A model generated the notes under the pieces. It saw nothing but the letters and a program-made list of their open reading frames with translations. It searched no databases and was not told where the DNA came from. From NCBI GenBank assembly GCA_001029295.1, contig LDXJ01000063.1, forward strand, positions 186,001 to 250,000: a DNA stretch of 64,000 bases. The letters run 5' to 3'. The translations under genes were made by a program, and so were the position numbers. This DNA is from Peptococcaceae bacterium CEB3 (lineage in GTDB: Bacteria; Bacillota; Desulfitobacteriia; Desulfitobacteriales; Desulfitobacteriaceae). Shown piece after piece: positions 44,739-53,953 of the stretch (the stretch's first letter is position 1; each line of letters begins with the position of its first letter).

Positions 44739-45836
44739 TTGCGAGATAAAGATCGAGATATATTTTTGCGAGATCAAAAGAAGGATAAAAATAAGGTCCT
44801 GAGATTTGCTATCATCGGTTGCGGGCGAATCGCGCCCAAGCACGCGGAATCTATCGTGGCCCTGCCTGAGGCCGAACTCGCCGCCGTTTGCGATATTATT
44901 CCGGAGAAGGCCCGGGCTTTTGCGGACAAATATGGGGGAAAGCCTTATACCGATTACCTGACAATGCTGCGGGAAGCCGATATTGACGTGGTCACAGTGG
45001 CGACCCCGAGTGATCTCCATGCCCCCATCGGAATCGCGGCGGCCCAAGCCGGCAAGCACGTTATGGTGGAAAAACCGATGGCGATGACGTTAGAGAGTGC
45101 GGATGGGATGATTGCCGCTTGCCGGGAGGCGGGGGTTAAATTGGCGGTCATCCACCAAAACCGCTTTAACAAATCCGTCAAGCGCATGCGCCAGGCCCTG
45201 GAAGCAGGCCGTTTCGGCCCGCTGACGCACGGCCAGGCCACGATCCGTTGGAACCGCAATGATGAGTATTATGCCCAAGCCCCCTGGCGCGGAACCAAGC
45301 TCCGGGACGGCGGGGTTTTGATGAATCAGTCCATTCACAATATCGACCTCTTACAGTGGACTTTTGGTCCGGTAGAGTCGGTTTTCGGTTATACGGCCAC
45401 GCGTTTGCGCAAGATAGAAATGGAAGATGTGGCAGGCGCCGTCGTCAAGTTCAGAAATGGCGCCATCGGCCTGATTGAGGCGGCTTCCACGATTTATCCA
45501 CGCAACATTGAGGAGACTTTAAACATCTTCGGTGAGACGGGTTCCGTCATCATCGGCGGGATCGCCGTCAATCGCATTGAGACCTGGGAGTTTCCGGGCA
45601 GCGAAAAGGAAAAAGAGGAACTCTTCGCTTCCCAGGAAAGCGACCCTCCCACAGTTTACGGCTTCGGCCACCGCGAAATCATTCAGGACATGATCCGGGC
45701 GGTCAGGGAAGACAGAACTCCGGCTGTCCCCGGTGAGGAAGGCCGCAAGGCCTTGGAGATCATCCTGGCCATTTACAAATGCCAGGAAACGGGACAACCC
45801 GTCATCTTCCCGCCGCGGGAAAGCGCGGCAGAGTAG
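44739..45836 (+). CDS. wbpB: Gfo/Idh/MocA oxidoreductase, WbpB-like
   Basis: 365 residues from a TTG with GAAAGGAG 10 bases upstream. The Rossmann motif FAIIGCGRIAPKHAESI, the EKPMAMTLESAD motif and RWNRNDEYYAQAPWRGTK, GGVLMNQSIHNIDLLQW match WbpB, which oxidises C3 of UDP-GlcNAc uronate in Pseudomonas. The first 16 residues are a charged, partly repeated tail (RDKDRDIFLRDQKKDK) encoded by a short DNA repeat. Flanking genes strongly support the assignment. Confidence 0.88.
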   Translation: MRDKDRDIFLRDQKKDKNKVLRFAIIGCGRIAPKHAESIVALPEAELAAVCDIIPEKARAFADKYGGKPYTDYLTMLREADIDVVTVATPSDLHAPIGIAAAQAGKHVMVEKPMAMTLESADGMIAACREAGVKLAVIHQNRFNKSVKRMRQALEAGRFGPLTHGQATIRWNRNDEYYAQAPWRGTKLRDGGVLMNQSIHNIDLLQWTFGPVESVFGYTATRLRKIEMEDVAGAVVKFRNGAIGLIEAASTIYPRNIEETLNIFGETGSVIIGGIAVNRIETWEFPGSEKEKEELFASQESDPPTVYGFGHREIIQDMIRAVREDRTPAVPGEEGRKALEIILAIYKCQETGQPVIFPPRESAAE

Positions 45837-45951
45837 GCTTTAGCACAGCGGCCGCGGGCGGGAGTGGACTATCGAAAAGGCGGCGCCATTAGGGAGCGAG
45901 GACTGCGGATGTGAGTCCGTTAAAGTCCCCAGACTGAGGACGGGTGATAAT

Positions 45952-47019
45952 GTGGCAAATGACCACGACCATAATAACGACCACGACCATCATAATGTGG
46001 TAAACGACTGGGACACGGCCGCGGGCAGCGGAGGCGGGTCACGTGATCGCACCCAAGGGTTAAGCGGTCAGCGGGACGGAGCAGCTGAAAACTTCCAAGG
46101 ACTGCTTGACAATACTCACGGGCCCGCCGGCAACAGTCGGGGGGCAGCGGCCGGTAAGACCGCGGACGCGCACCCGCTGAGCTGGGTGGCGGCGACGGCG
46201 GTGATTCCGGAGAGTGTGACGCTGGGTCCCTTTTGTTCCATCGGCGAGGATGTGGTTCTGGGTGCGGGGGTTGTCCTGGGCTCGGGCTGCGTTCTGGAAG
46301 AAGGGGCCGTCCTCGGGGATGGCTGCCGAATCGGGCACCATGTCACCGTCCATCGGGGCGTACATGTGGGCGCACGGGTTCAGGTTGGGGATCACAGCAC
46401 CCTCTATGAGGAAGCGGAGTTGGGAGAGGCTTGTTTTATCGGAGGTAACTCCTCTCTCGGTCGGAGACCTAAGCCGGCGGCTGCCAGTACGGTAAAAGTA
46501 CAAGCCGACCTGCCGCCTCTGAAAATGGGCCCCGGTTGTACGGTCGGCTGTGCGGCGGTTCTCTACGCGGGAACCGTGTTTGGGGACCGAAGTTTCGTGG
46601 GAGACGGGGCTATCGTCCGAGAACGCTGTCTCGTCGGTGAAGGGGTCATTGTCGGGAGCGGTGTCACCGTAGAAAACGACACCCGGATCGGGGCCTTGAC
46701 CAAGATCCAGACCGGATCCTACATCACAGCCTATATGGAGATCGAGGAGCGGGCCTTCATCGCCCCCATGGTGACGACGACAAACGATAACTTCATGGGA
46801 CGCACCGAGAAGCGGTTTAAGCTGGTGAAGGGACCGCATATCGGGCGCGCGGCTCGGGTCGGCGGGGGAGCGATCCTCCTGCCCGGAGTGCGAGTCGCGG
46901 AAGAAACTTTTGTGGCGGCGGGAGCCTTGGTCAGTAAAGACACGGAGGCCCGGCGGGTGGTCAAGGGGTTTCCGGCCCAGGACGTCCGGCCCGTGCCCGA
47001 GGAAGAACTCCTGCCGTAG
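45952..47019 (+). CDS. wbpD: left-handed beta-helix N-acetyltransferase, WbpD-like, with His/Asp-rich N-terminus
   Basis: 355 residues from a GTG with GAGGACGG upstream. Residues about 75-335 are hexapeptide repeats (LGPFCSIGEDVVLGAGVVLG and similar) with TTTNDNFMGRT, typical of WbpD/WlbB enzymes that N-acetylate the 3-amino group of the uronic sugar. The first 70 residues are unusual: a His/Asp/Asn run (NDHDHNNDHDHH) encoded by repeated GACCACGACCAT-type DNA, then Gly/Ala-rich sequence. That tail could bind metal, or be a repeat-born extension. No better internal start with a ribosome binding site was found. Confidence 0.85.
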   Translation: MANDHDHNNDHDHHNVVNDWDTAAGSGGGSRDRTQGLSGQRDGAAENFQGLLDNTHGPAGNSRGAAAGKTADAHPLSWVAATAVIPESVTLGPFCSIGEDVVLGAGVVLGSGCVLEEGAVLGDGCRIGHHVTVHRGVHVGARVQVGDHSTLYEEAELGEACFIGGNSSLGRRPKPAAASTVKVQADLPPLKMGPGCTVGCAAVLYAGTVFGDRSFVGDGAIVRERCLVGEGVIVGSGVTVENDTRIGALTKIQTGSYITAYMEIEERAFIAPMVTTTNDNFMGRTEKRFKLVKGPHIGRAARVGGGAILLPGVRVAEETFVAAGALVSKDTEARRVVKGFPAQDVRPVPEEELLP

Positions 47020-47165
47020 GAAGAGGACAGGACTTCGGCCGCACGGCCGGGGAAAGAACCTCTGCCGCGGAGCCTGAGGAAGAACCCCTAGCGTGAAACC
47101 GGAACTTTGGCTAAGTAAAGGTCACTGCGGAATTGGCGCAGGGCCGGGAAAGGTTTAATCTGTCG

Positions 47166-48230
47166 ATGAAGATAGCGACCATAGTGGGTGCAAGGCCCCA
47201 ATTTATCAAGGCGGCTGCGGTGTCGAGAGTTTTACGCCTTGAGCATCAGGAAACGCTCATCCACACGGGGCAGCATTATGACTCTAATATGTCGGATATT
47301 TTCTTTACTGAGTTACATATTCCCCGTCCGGACTATAACCTGGGCGTCGGGTCCGGCCGCCAGGGGGAGCAGACCGGGGCCATTTTGCAGGCTGTGGAAG
47401 AAGTCCTCTTGCAAGCGAAGCCGGACGCCGTTTTGGTTTACGGAGACACAAATTCTACCCTGGGAGGGGCTCTGGCGGCCGCCAAATTGCACATCCCGGT
47501 CTTTCATATCGAAGCGGGCTTGCGCAGCTTTAACCGCGACATGCCGGAAGAAATTAACCGGGTGTTAACGGATCATCTGAGCATGCTCTTGCTTTGTCCG
47601 ACCCAGACGGCGGTGAACAATTTGTCGGCGGAAGGCATCCAAAAGGGGGTTCATCTCAGCGGCGACGTGATGTACGACGCCTTTCGCTACAATAGCCGCC
47701 TGGCGCGTCAGAGCCTCTCCCTGCCGGAGAAGTTGGGGCTAGCGCCTGGGAGCTATATTCTAGGCACGATCCACCGGGCCGAGAACACGGATGATCCCCA
47801 GCGCTTGAAAGGAATTCTTCGGGCCCTGGGGCAAGCGGGCAGACCGGTGATCCTGCCCCTGCATCCCCGCACCCGGAAAGTCATGGACGATCAAGGATTT
47901 GGCGATTTGCTCGAGGGTTCGCAGGTGCGAATCCTCGAACCGGTTGGTTACTTGGACATGATCTGCTTGGAAGAGAATGCCTGGAAGATCCTGACTGATT
48001 CCGGAGGGGTCCAGAAAGAGGCGTACTTCGCGGGAGTTCCGTGTATCACGCTGCGGGATGAAACTGAATGGACGGAGACAGTGGCGGCCGGTTGGAATGT
48101 TTTGGTCGGGGCTGATACACAGTCCATTCTCAAGGCTGTGATAGAGTTTGCGCCGCCACCCGGGCGCCCTCAGATATTTGGCGACGGGGACGCGGCTGGA
48201 AAGTTTCTTAGCGTTTTGAAAGGAGACTGA
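47166..48230 (+). CDS. wbpI: UDP-N-acetylglucosamine 2-epimerase family, WbpI-like
   Basis: 354 residues from the ATG at 47166 with GGAAAGGT upstream. The family motifs are clear: ATIVGARPQFIKAAAVSR, IHTGQHYDSNMSDIFF, VYGDTNSTLGGALAA, HIEAGLRSFNRDMPEEINR, and SGGVQKEAYFAGVPCITLRDETEWTE split by a few residues. In this context it most likely epimerises C2 of UDP-2,3-diacetamido-glucuronate to the manno form (WbpI) rather than acting as WecB on UDP-GlcNAc. Confidence 0.9.
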   Translation: MKIATIVGARPQFIKAAAVSRVLRLEHQETLIHTGQHYDSNMSDIFFTELHIPRPDYNLGVGSGRQGEQTGAILQAVEEVLLQAKPDAVLVYGDTNSTLGGALAAAKLHIPVFHIEAGLRSFNRDMPEEINRVLTDHLSMLLLCPTQTAVNNLSAEGIQKGVHLSGDVMYDAFRYNSRLARQSLSLPEKLGLAPGSYILGTIHRAENTDDPQRLKGILRALGQAGRPVILPLHPRTRKVMDDQGFGDLLEGSQVRILEPVGYLDMICLEENAWKILTDSGGVQKEAYFAGVPCITLRDETEWTETVAAGWNVLVGADTQSILKAVIEFAPPPGRPQIFGDGDAAGKFLSVLKGD

Positions 48231-48234
48231 AAGG

Positions 48235-49335
48235 ATGGCTATTCCGCTGTTGGATCTGAAGGCTCAATATCTGACTATTAAAGAGGAAATCGATGCGGCG
48301 ATTCAGAGCGTTCTGGATTCGGCCAGATTCATCCTCGGCCCGCAGATGAAGGCGCTGGAGCAGGAGACGGCCCAGTATTGCGGGGTCAAAGAAGCGGTGG
48401 CGGTTGGGAACGGGACGGATGCGCTGCTATTGGCCCTGGAGGCTTTGGGTGTCGGCGCCGGGGACGAGGTGATCACCACGCCTTTCACTTTCTTCGCCAC
48501 GGCCGAGACGGTGGCTCTCTTGGGGGCGAAGCCTGTTTTTGCAGATATTGATCCTGTGACCCTGAATCTGGATTTGGCTCAATTGGAAGAGAAAATTACG
48601 GCTAAAACCAAAGCTATCATTCCTGTGCACATCTTTGGCCAGATGATGGATGTGGAGCGGGTTATGGAGATTGCCGCCCGCTACGACCTCAAAGTCATCG
48701 AGGACGCGGCTCAGGCCATGGGGGCGGAATACAACGGGAGGAAGGCGGGCTCGATCGGGCACGCCGGTACTTTCAGCTTCTTCCCGACCAAGAACCTGGG
48801 TGCTTACGGAGACGGCGGCATGGTCATCACGGATGACGAACACCTGGCGGCTCAACTTCGGATGCTGCGTTTTCATGGCTGCCGGACCAAGTATTATCAC
48901 GAAGAGATCGGTCATAACAGCCGTCTTGATGAGATTCAAGCCGCGATTTTGAGGGTGAAGTTCAGATACCTCGATCAATGGAATGAGGCGCGCCGCCAAG
49001 CGGCGTCCGGATATGACAAATTGCTCGAAGATCTGCCCCTGACACTTCCGGGACGGGACCCGAAGGCTAAGCCGATTTACCATCTCTACGTGGTGAGGAC
49101 GGATAGAAGGCAGCAGGTGATGGAACAGCTGGCCGAGGCAGACATCGCCAGTGCTATTTATTATCCTGTGCCTCTTCACTTACAGAAAGCCCTGCGGAAT
49201 CTCGGTTATCAGGAGGGGGATTTCCCCGCGGCCGAGGGTGCTGCCCGGGAGGCTGTGGCTATACCCTGCTATCCGGAGCTCACACGGGAGCAGCAGGAAC
49301 ATATCGCTAGGGTGATGCGTAAAGCTTTGGCGTAG
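48235..49335 (+). CDS. wbpE: DegT/DnrJ/EryC1/StrS sugar aminotransferase, WbpE-like
   Basis: 366 residues, starting 5 bp after the epimerase stop with AAAGGAG upstream. VGNGTDALLLALEALGVG, VIEDAAQAMGA and the PLP lysine in SFFPTKNLGAYGDGGM are typical. FHGCRTKYYHEEIGHNSRLDE fits the WbpE/PglE/PseC group. It should transfer an amino group from glutamate to C3 of the 3-keto uronate produced by the WbpB-like enzyme. It completes the five-gene set. Confidence 0.92.
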   Translation: MAIPLLDLKAQYLTIKEEIDAAIQSVLDSARFILGPQMKALEQETAQYCGVKEAVAVGNGTDALLLALEALGVGAGDEVITTPFTFFATAETVALLGAKPVFADIDPVTLNLDLAQLEEKITAKTKAIIPVHIFGQMMDVERVMEIAARYDLKVIEDAAQAMGAEYNGRKAGSIGHAGTFSFFPTKNLGAYGDGGMVITDDEHLAAQLRMLRFHGCRTKYYHEEIGHNSRLDEIQAAILRVKFRYLDQWNEARRQAASGYDKLLEDLPLTLPGRDPKAKPIYHLYVVRTDRRQQVMEQLAEADIASAIYYPVPLHLQKALRNLGYQEGDFPAAEGAAREAVAIPCYPELTREQQEHIARVMRKALA

Positions 49336-49384
49336 GTCTCTCGTTTAGTGTGAAAGCCCAGATAGATTTAGGAGGAGGATTAAC

Positions 49385-50902
49385 TTGAATTGGACCCGTG
49401 ACAACAAGAAACTTGCCTACAGTGTCATCTACAGCTTGTTCATCCTCGGCAATCTACTGCTGGGCGTGCAGCTCTGGGCTGTCGATCTCTACGCGTTTGT
49501 ATTCGGCTTGCTGATTATTAACAAGTTGCAGTGGGAGAGCAAGTCGGAACTCCTTTACAATTTTGTGCTGCTTTTTGCGATCACGGACTTCACCTTTAAT
49601 CTGCCGGTAGGACATTTCAACATCTATTATCTGCACATTACGCTCTTTATCCTGACGGTGAGCATGTTCGTCGAGTTCATGCGCCGCAGGAAAACGTGGA
49701 GTCTCAAAAGCCTTGCCCAGAACCGCTATGTGCTTTTCTTGAGCATATTTATCCTATACATGATTCTCTCTTTGCTCTGGGTAACGCACCTAAAAGCGGC
49801 CCTGAAATACATGGTCGATTATGCCATTATGATCTGCTTCACCTTAGCGGTTTATCGCTACAACCCCAATCTGGCCAAACTGAAGCAGACCGTGAAATTT
49901 CTTTTTTTCCTTGCGGTTCCGGCGATATTCATGGGGTTGCTGGAAATCCTGGATATTCGCATGCCGGTGCGGAACATCTTTATGGACGAAGGATGGTATG
50001 CGAAAGGCCCCTATTACCTGAAAACCATCCCTACGGTGTTCTGGTACAACCCGAACAATTTCGGTACCTTCCTCGTTTTGGCTATGTCCTTTATTTTAGT
50101 GGGAATTGCTTTTGCCAAAGACAGGAGAATCCGTTGGGGTCTGGGTATTCTGCAGGTGGCGATCCTGCTCAACATCATCTTTTCCACTTCCCGAACGGCT
50201 TACATCACGATGCTGGTCACCATGCTGGGGTTTCTTATCTACTTCAGCGTCACCCGGGAGAAGGAGAAGCGCAAACGAGTGTTTGCCTGGATTCTGGTGA
50301 CTCTGGTTGTCTTCTACAGCCTTTCCTTTGTGCCGCAGCTTGACGTCTATTTTGGCAAGTTTAATAATACCGAGTTCCTGAACAAGCTGAGCTTTCATGG
50401 TTCTTACCATCCGACGCCCATCGTAGCTTACGGTGACCAGGGTTCGACCAGTGAACGTTACACCATCCTGGTGGATGTAGTTAAGGGAGTGCTGCTCAAA
50501 GGGCATCCGGAAGGTTTTGGGGTGGCCAATACTCCCTTCTATATCGGCAGCAAAGAAAACACTTTCGGTATCACGAACGTTCACAGTCTATGGTTCGAGA
50601 TTCTGGGGGATTTCGGTATTGGGATTTTCTTGTATTGGATCTTTATCTATCTGAGTTTGCTTTGGGACTTGCTCAAGAGCTGCAAGCTGAGCCGAACCCG
50701 AGCCCCCTACAGTTTTATGAGTTTCCTCTATCTGGGCTTGCTGGCAGCCCTGGCGGGTTTCATTCTCACCTCTTTCGCCCCAAGTTCAGTGATCAACTTT
50801 ACTGAAATGTGGCTCTTACTCAGTCTGGCGGTTCTTGTGGTCAACAAACGTGAGAAATTCCTGGCGGAGGACAAAGGAGAGATCTTCGAAAGGTCTCTTT
50901 AG
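49385..50902 (+). CDS. O-antigen polymerase/ligase-like membrane protein (Wzy-like, first copy)
   Basis: 505 residues from a TTG with a strong AGGAGGAGG ribosome binding site. Eleven or twelve predicted membrane helices. The large loop and following helices carry the Wzy_C pattern (STSRTAYITMLV, KGHPEGFGVANT, NVHSLWFEILGDFGIGIFLY) of O-antigen ligases and polymerases. It probably joins lipid-linked repeat units outside the membrane. A second protein of this superfamily is encoded at 53954. Confidence 0.85.
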   Translation: MNWTRDNKKLAYSVIYSLFILGNLLLGVQLWAVDLYAFVFGLLIINKLQWESKSELLYNFVLLFAITDFTFNLPVGHFNIYYLHITLFILTVSMFVEFMRRRKTWSLKSLAQNRYVLFLSIFILYMILSLLWVTHLKAALKYMVDYAIMICFTLAVYRYNPNLAKLKQTVKFLFFLAVPAIFMGLLEILDIRMPVRNIFMDEGWYAKGPYYLKTIPTVFWYNPNNFGTFLVLAMSFILVGIAFAKDRRIRWGLGILQVAILLNIIFSTSRTAYITMLVTMLGFLIYFSVTREKEKRKRVFAWILVTLVVFYSLSFVPQLDVYFGKFNNTEFLNKLSFHGSYHPTPIVAYGDQGSTSERYTILVDVVKGVLLKGHPEGFGVANTPFYIGSKENTFGITNVHSLWFEILGDFGIGIFLYWIFIYLSLLWDLLKSCKLSRTRAPYSFMSFLYLGLLAALAGFILTSFAPSSVINFTEMWLLLSLAVLVVNKREKFLAEDKGEIFERSL

Positions 50903-50929
50903 GCGGGCGGCTCCGGCGACGGGAGCGGT

Positions 50930-51107
50930 GGCGGGGCGATCCTCGGGCTCGCGGAGAGCTTGCATGGAGAGGGCTTTCACGGAGGGGTTTCCGCGGAGTC
51001 TCTGTGACGAGGGTGGAGCATGCAGCGAAGGTGAAGCCTGGGGCGAAAGCGGAGCATGTAGCGAAAGCGGAGTCTGTAGCGAAGGTGGAGCCTGGGGCGA
51101 AGGTGGG
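50930..51107. repeat. degenerate 15-18-bp tandem repeats before a glycosyltransferase
   Basis: About seven units of the pattern GGTGGAGCCTGGGGCGAA (with T/A and C/G drift) run up to the ribosome binding site of the next gene. They are open in the same frame as the gene, which would give a Ser/Gly/Cys/Glu-rich extension, but the domain starts at 51114 and the array looks like the intergenic repeats elsewhere. Confidence 0.65.
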
Positions 51108-51113
51108 TTGAGT

Positions 51114-52451
51114 TTGCGGGTCCTGATATTGAGCAGTTGGTATCCGAACACACCGAACCCGGTCAAGGGAGTTTTTGTGCGCGAGCAAGCCAGGGCTCTG
51201 CGGGCGTGTGGGTTAGAAGTAGGGGTAGTTTATCCTTTTGACGAGGAGATTCCGGCGGGTGTCGTGCGTCGCGCTGACGAAGAGGGGATAGTCACCTGGC
51301 GGGCGAATTCTCTGGGCGGCCCGCTAAATTCTCGACAGCCGTTCCGGCGCCGCTGGGCCCGTCTCAGCAGCTACCACAGCGCGCTCAAGTTGCTGCGGCA
51401 GGCGGCGGGGCAATTTCAGCCGGATATCCTGCATGCGCATGTCGCTTATCCCGCCGGAATCCTCGCTTACTTTTTCACTCGCGGGCGAGAGTTGCCTTAT
51501 GTCGTCACGGAACACATGTCTTATCTCCGGGATTACACCGCGAAGTGGCAGCATCGCATCCTTCTTAAGGCGGCCTTTGAAAAAGCGCGGCTGGTTATCC
51601 CTGTGAGTCCGGCTTTGGCTGGGCAAATCGAGAGCCTCGGCTGGAATTTGAATCTGAGGGTGCTGCCGAATGTCGTGGATACCGCGCGTTTCACCCCGAA
51701 CGGCGGGCGCGGGGCCGGAGAGGGCTCCGGCCGCAGAGGGACGGACGCGGAGCAAGACGGAGTGAATCCCGGACACAGAGGGACGGACGCAGAACAGGGA
51801 GGAGCGGGCTCCGAACGCAGAGGGACAGATCCCCGACAGGATGAGGCAGCTCCCGGACAGGACGGGGCAGACCGCGAGGGTGGGACGAAAGAGGGCATAG
51901 AAGGTCTTCGGCCGCTGAGACTTCTCTTTGTAGGCGGGATGGATGAGACCGAGGTCAAGGGGCTGCAATTTCTGCTGCCTGCCTTGGCCCGTTTTGCCCG
52001 GGAGCGCCGGTTCCGCCTGGAACTGATTGGGGATGGATCCATGCGAAAACATTATGAAGTGCGGGCACGGGAACTGGGGATCGAGGGAAGCTGCCGGTTC
52101 CGCGGGGTGCTGCCGCCGCAAAAGATGCCCGAACGCTACCGGGAAGCTGACTTCCTCGTGCTTTCCTCGTTGAAGGAGACTTTCGGCTGTGTCTTGATCG
52201 AAGCCATGGCTTCGGGCCTGCCGGTGCTGGCCACGGCCTGCGGAGGGCCGGAAAGTTTGGTTACAGGCGAGACCGGGCTCTTGGTCAAGCCGGGCAGCAG
52301 CGAAGCACTTCTGGACGGTATGCGAGAAATGGCCCGGAAACTTCCTGAATATGAGCCGGCGGTTCTCAGAGCCTATGCCGACGCACACTTCGGGCCGAAG
52401 GCTTTGGCACGAGAACTCAAAGGAATCTATCGGGATGCCCTGGTCAGGTGA
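51114..52451 (+). CDS. GT4-family glycosyltransferase with repeat-encoded linker insertion
   Basis: 445 residues from the TTG at 51114 with AAGGTGG 6 bases upstream. The N-terminal GT-B domain opens RVLILSSWYPNTPNPVKGVF and has HAHVAYPAGILAYF. The C-terminal domain has RLLFVGGMDETEVKGL and the donor-binding SLKETFGCVLIEAMASGLPV. Between the domains (51705-51893) lies a Gly/Arg/Asp-rich insert of about 63 residues with repeated RRGTDAEQ-type words, encoded by units near AGAGGGACGGACGCGGAGCA. The insert is absent from typical family members. It probably adds a sugar to the lipid-linked repeat unit. Confidence 0.88.
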   Translation: MRVLILSSWYPNTPNPVKGVFVREQARALRACGLEVGVVYPFDEEIPAGVVRRADEEGIVTWRANSLGGPLNSRQPFRRRWARLSSYHSALKLLRQAAGQFQPDILHAHVAYPAGILAYFFTRGRELPYVVTEHMSYLRDYTAKWQHRILLKAAFEKARLVIPVSPALAGQIESLGWNLNLRVLPNVVDTARFTPNGGRGAGEGSGRRGTDAEQDGVNPGHRGTDAEQGGAGSERRGTDPRQDEAAPGQDGADREGGTKEGIEGLRPLRLLFVGGMDETEVKGLQFLLPALARFARERRFRLELIGDGSMRKHYEVRARELGIEGSCRFRGVLPPQKMPERYREADFLVLSSLKETFGCVLIEAMASGLPVLATACGGPESLVTGETGLLVKPGSSEALLDGMREMARKLPEYEPAVLRAYADAHFGPKALARELKGIYRDALVR

Positions 52452-52513
52452 GTCTGCGGGACACTGGCGAGAGTGTGAGGTTCGACTTCCGTTTTAAGAG
52501 GAGAACAAACTGC

Positions 52514-53872
52514 ATGGGTTTTACGAAATCCGTCACCATTACTTTTTTGAGCAATATGTTTCTGTTTCTGCTTTCTTTCGTTTCGGCCACCCTCCTTTCC
52601 CGGGTGTTGGGACCGGCGGGAGCCGGGGTCTGGAATGTCGCCAGCAACTTTCTCACCTTTGGCACTTTGATTTTGGGTCTGGGTCTGGCGGCTGCCAACG
52701 TCTTTTTCTTGGGCAAGAATAGGCGGGATTTAGGCGGCATCGTCGGGAATAATATTGTTCTGACTCTGCTCAGTGCCATTATTCTGGTCCCGTTCTACTA
52801 TCTCAATACCCGCTTTCATTTCCAGTTTCTGCGCGGAGTGAGCGACGCGCAAATGCTGATGGTGCTCCTCGCCGTGCCCTTCATGAATTTAAAAGCCTCC
52901 CTGCTTAATGTTCTGCTTGGGTTGCAGGACGTTGTGACATATAATTGGGTTAATGTCGGAGATAAGGTTCTTAACCTCATCCTTTTGGTGGTTCTCTTTT
53001 TCTACCTGGCATCTCCCTCTTCCGCGATTCTGGCGGCCCTGGCGGGCACAGTCATAGTGAACGTCTGGGAGATGGCCATTTTGGTCAGGCTTGTAAGACA
53101 GCGGGATTTTCTCGAAGAAGTCTCAGGGACAGGGGGGCGGCCGAGGCGCGGCGCCCTGCGCTATTTATTTACCTTGGATTTCCCTCTCATGGGCCGGATG
53201 CTGGGCTATGGTCTCAAGGCCCAGGTGGGAAATTTCATCCAGAGACTCAATTACAGTTTGGACGTTTTCATCGTTAACTATTTTCTTCCGCTCAATCAGG
53301 TCGGCATGTACTGGGTCGCCGTGACGCTGGGGAAAACCCTGTGGGCAGTTTCCGGGAGCATCGCCACTGTCATACTGCCGGTTGCGTCCTCTGCCACGAA
53401 TAAAGGGGACCTGGATAGTTTTACGAATCGAGTGACACGGGTGAGCTTGGCCTTGATCATGCTTTTTTCGCTCATTCTTGGCTTAATCAGCAGACCGCTG
53501 ATTATCTGGTGGTTTACCTATCCCTTCGCCCCGGCGGCTGAGGCCTTTCTTTGGCTCTTGCCCGGTGTGGCCATTTTTTCGATTTCCAATATTCTGGCCA
53601 ACTACCTGGCCGGGATCGGCCTGGTGGAGAAGAACATTTATTCCGCGGTAATATCCGGCGTTGTTACGGTAGTGCTGGATTTTATCCTTATCCCGCGCAT
53701 CGGGATCAATGGTGCGTCCATAGCAACCAGCCTTTCCTATATCACATTTACGCTAACCACGCTGTATTTCTACGTCCGGCATACGCACTGCAGGTGGCAG
53801 GATGTTCTCATCCTGAAAGGTACGGACCTGGTACTTGTGCGTCAGACCTTGTTGCAGAGGTTTAAACGGTAA
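52514..53872 (+). CDS. Wzx-type oligosaccharide flippase
   Basis: 452 residues from the ATG at 52514 with AAGAGGAG upstream. About twelve to fourteen membrane helices. SATLLSRVLGPAGAGVWNVA and the later GLVEKNIYSAVISGVVTVVLDFILIP are the pattern of the polysaccharide-biosynthesis branch of the MATE/MVF superfamily. It should flip lipid-linked repeat units across the membrane for the Wzy-like polymerase. It is the only flippase candidate in the window. Confidence 0.9.
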   Translation: MGFTKSVTITFLSNMFLFLLSFVSATLLSRVLGPAGAGVWNVASNFLTFGTLILGLGLAAANVFFLGKNRRDLGGIVGNNIVLTLLSAIILVPFYYLNTRFHFQFLRGVSDAQMLMVLLAVPFMNLKASLLNVLLGLQDVVTYNWVNVGDKVLNLILLVVLFFYLASPSSAILAALAGTVIVNVWEMAILVRLVRQRDFLEEVSGTGGRPRRGALRYLFTLDFPLMGRMLGYGLKAQVGNFIQRLNYSLDVFIVNYFLPLNQVGMYWVAVTLGKTLWAVSGSIATVILPVASSATNKGDLDSFTNRVTRVSLALIMLFSLILGLISRPLIIWWFTYPFAPAAEAFLWLLPGVAIFSISNILANYLAGIGLVEKNIYSAVISGVVTVVLDFILIPRIGINGASIATSLSYITFTLTTLYFYVRHTHCRWQDVLILKGTDLVLVRQTLLQRFKR

Positions 53873-53953
53873 CAGGGCCGGCGGAAAAGTGTCAACTACC
53901 CCTGACTGAAGTCCAAGGAATTCCCGGCGACGATCTTAAAGGAGGCGTTTGTT

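Noticed and set aside
45901-45951. Short leader peptide before the WbpD-like gene
   Set aside because: No ribosome binding site or codon pattern supports it. The sequence is part of a degenerate repeat-like gap.
50835-51113. N-terminal extension of about 93 residues on the glycosyltransferase at 51114
   Set aside because: It would overlap the end of the Wzy-like gene and consist of repeat-encoded Ser/Gly/Cys/Glu sequence. A TTG with a good ribosome binding site exists exactly at the domain start.
51324-52388. A 354-codon open frame antisense to a glycosyltransferase
   Set aside because: It runs through the repeat insertion and both conserved GT-B domains on the other strand. Composition is Pro/Arg/Ser-rich and not protein-like.
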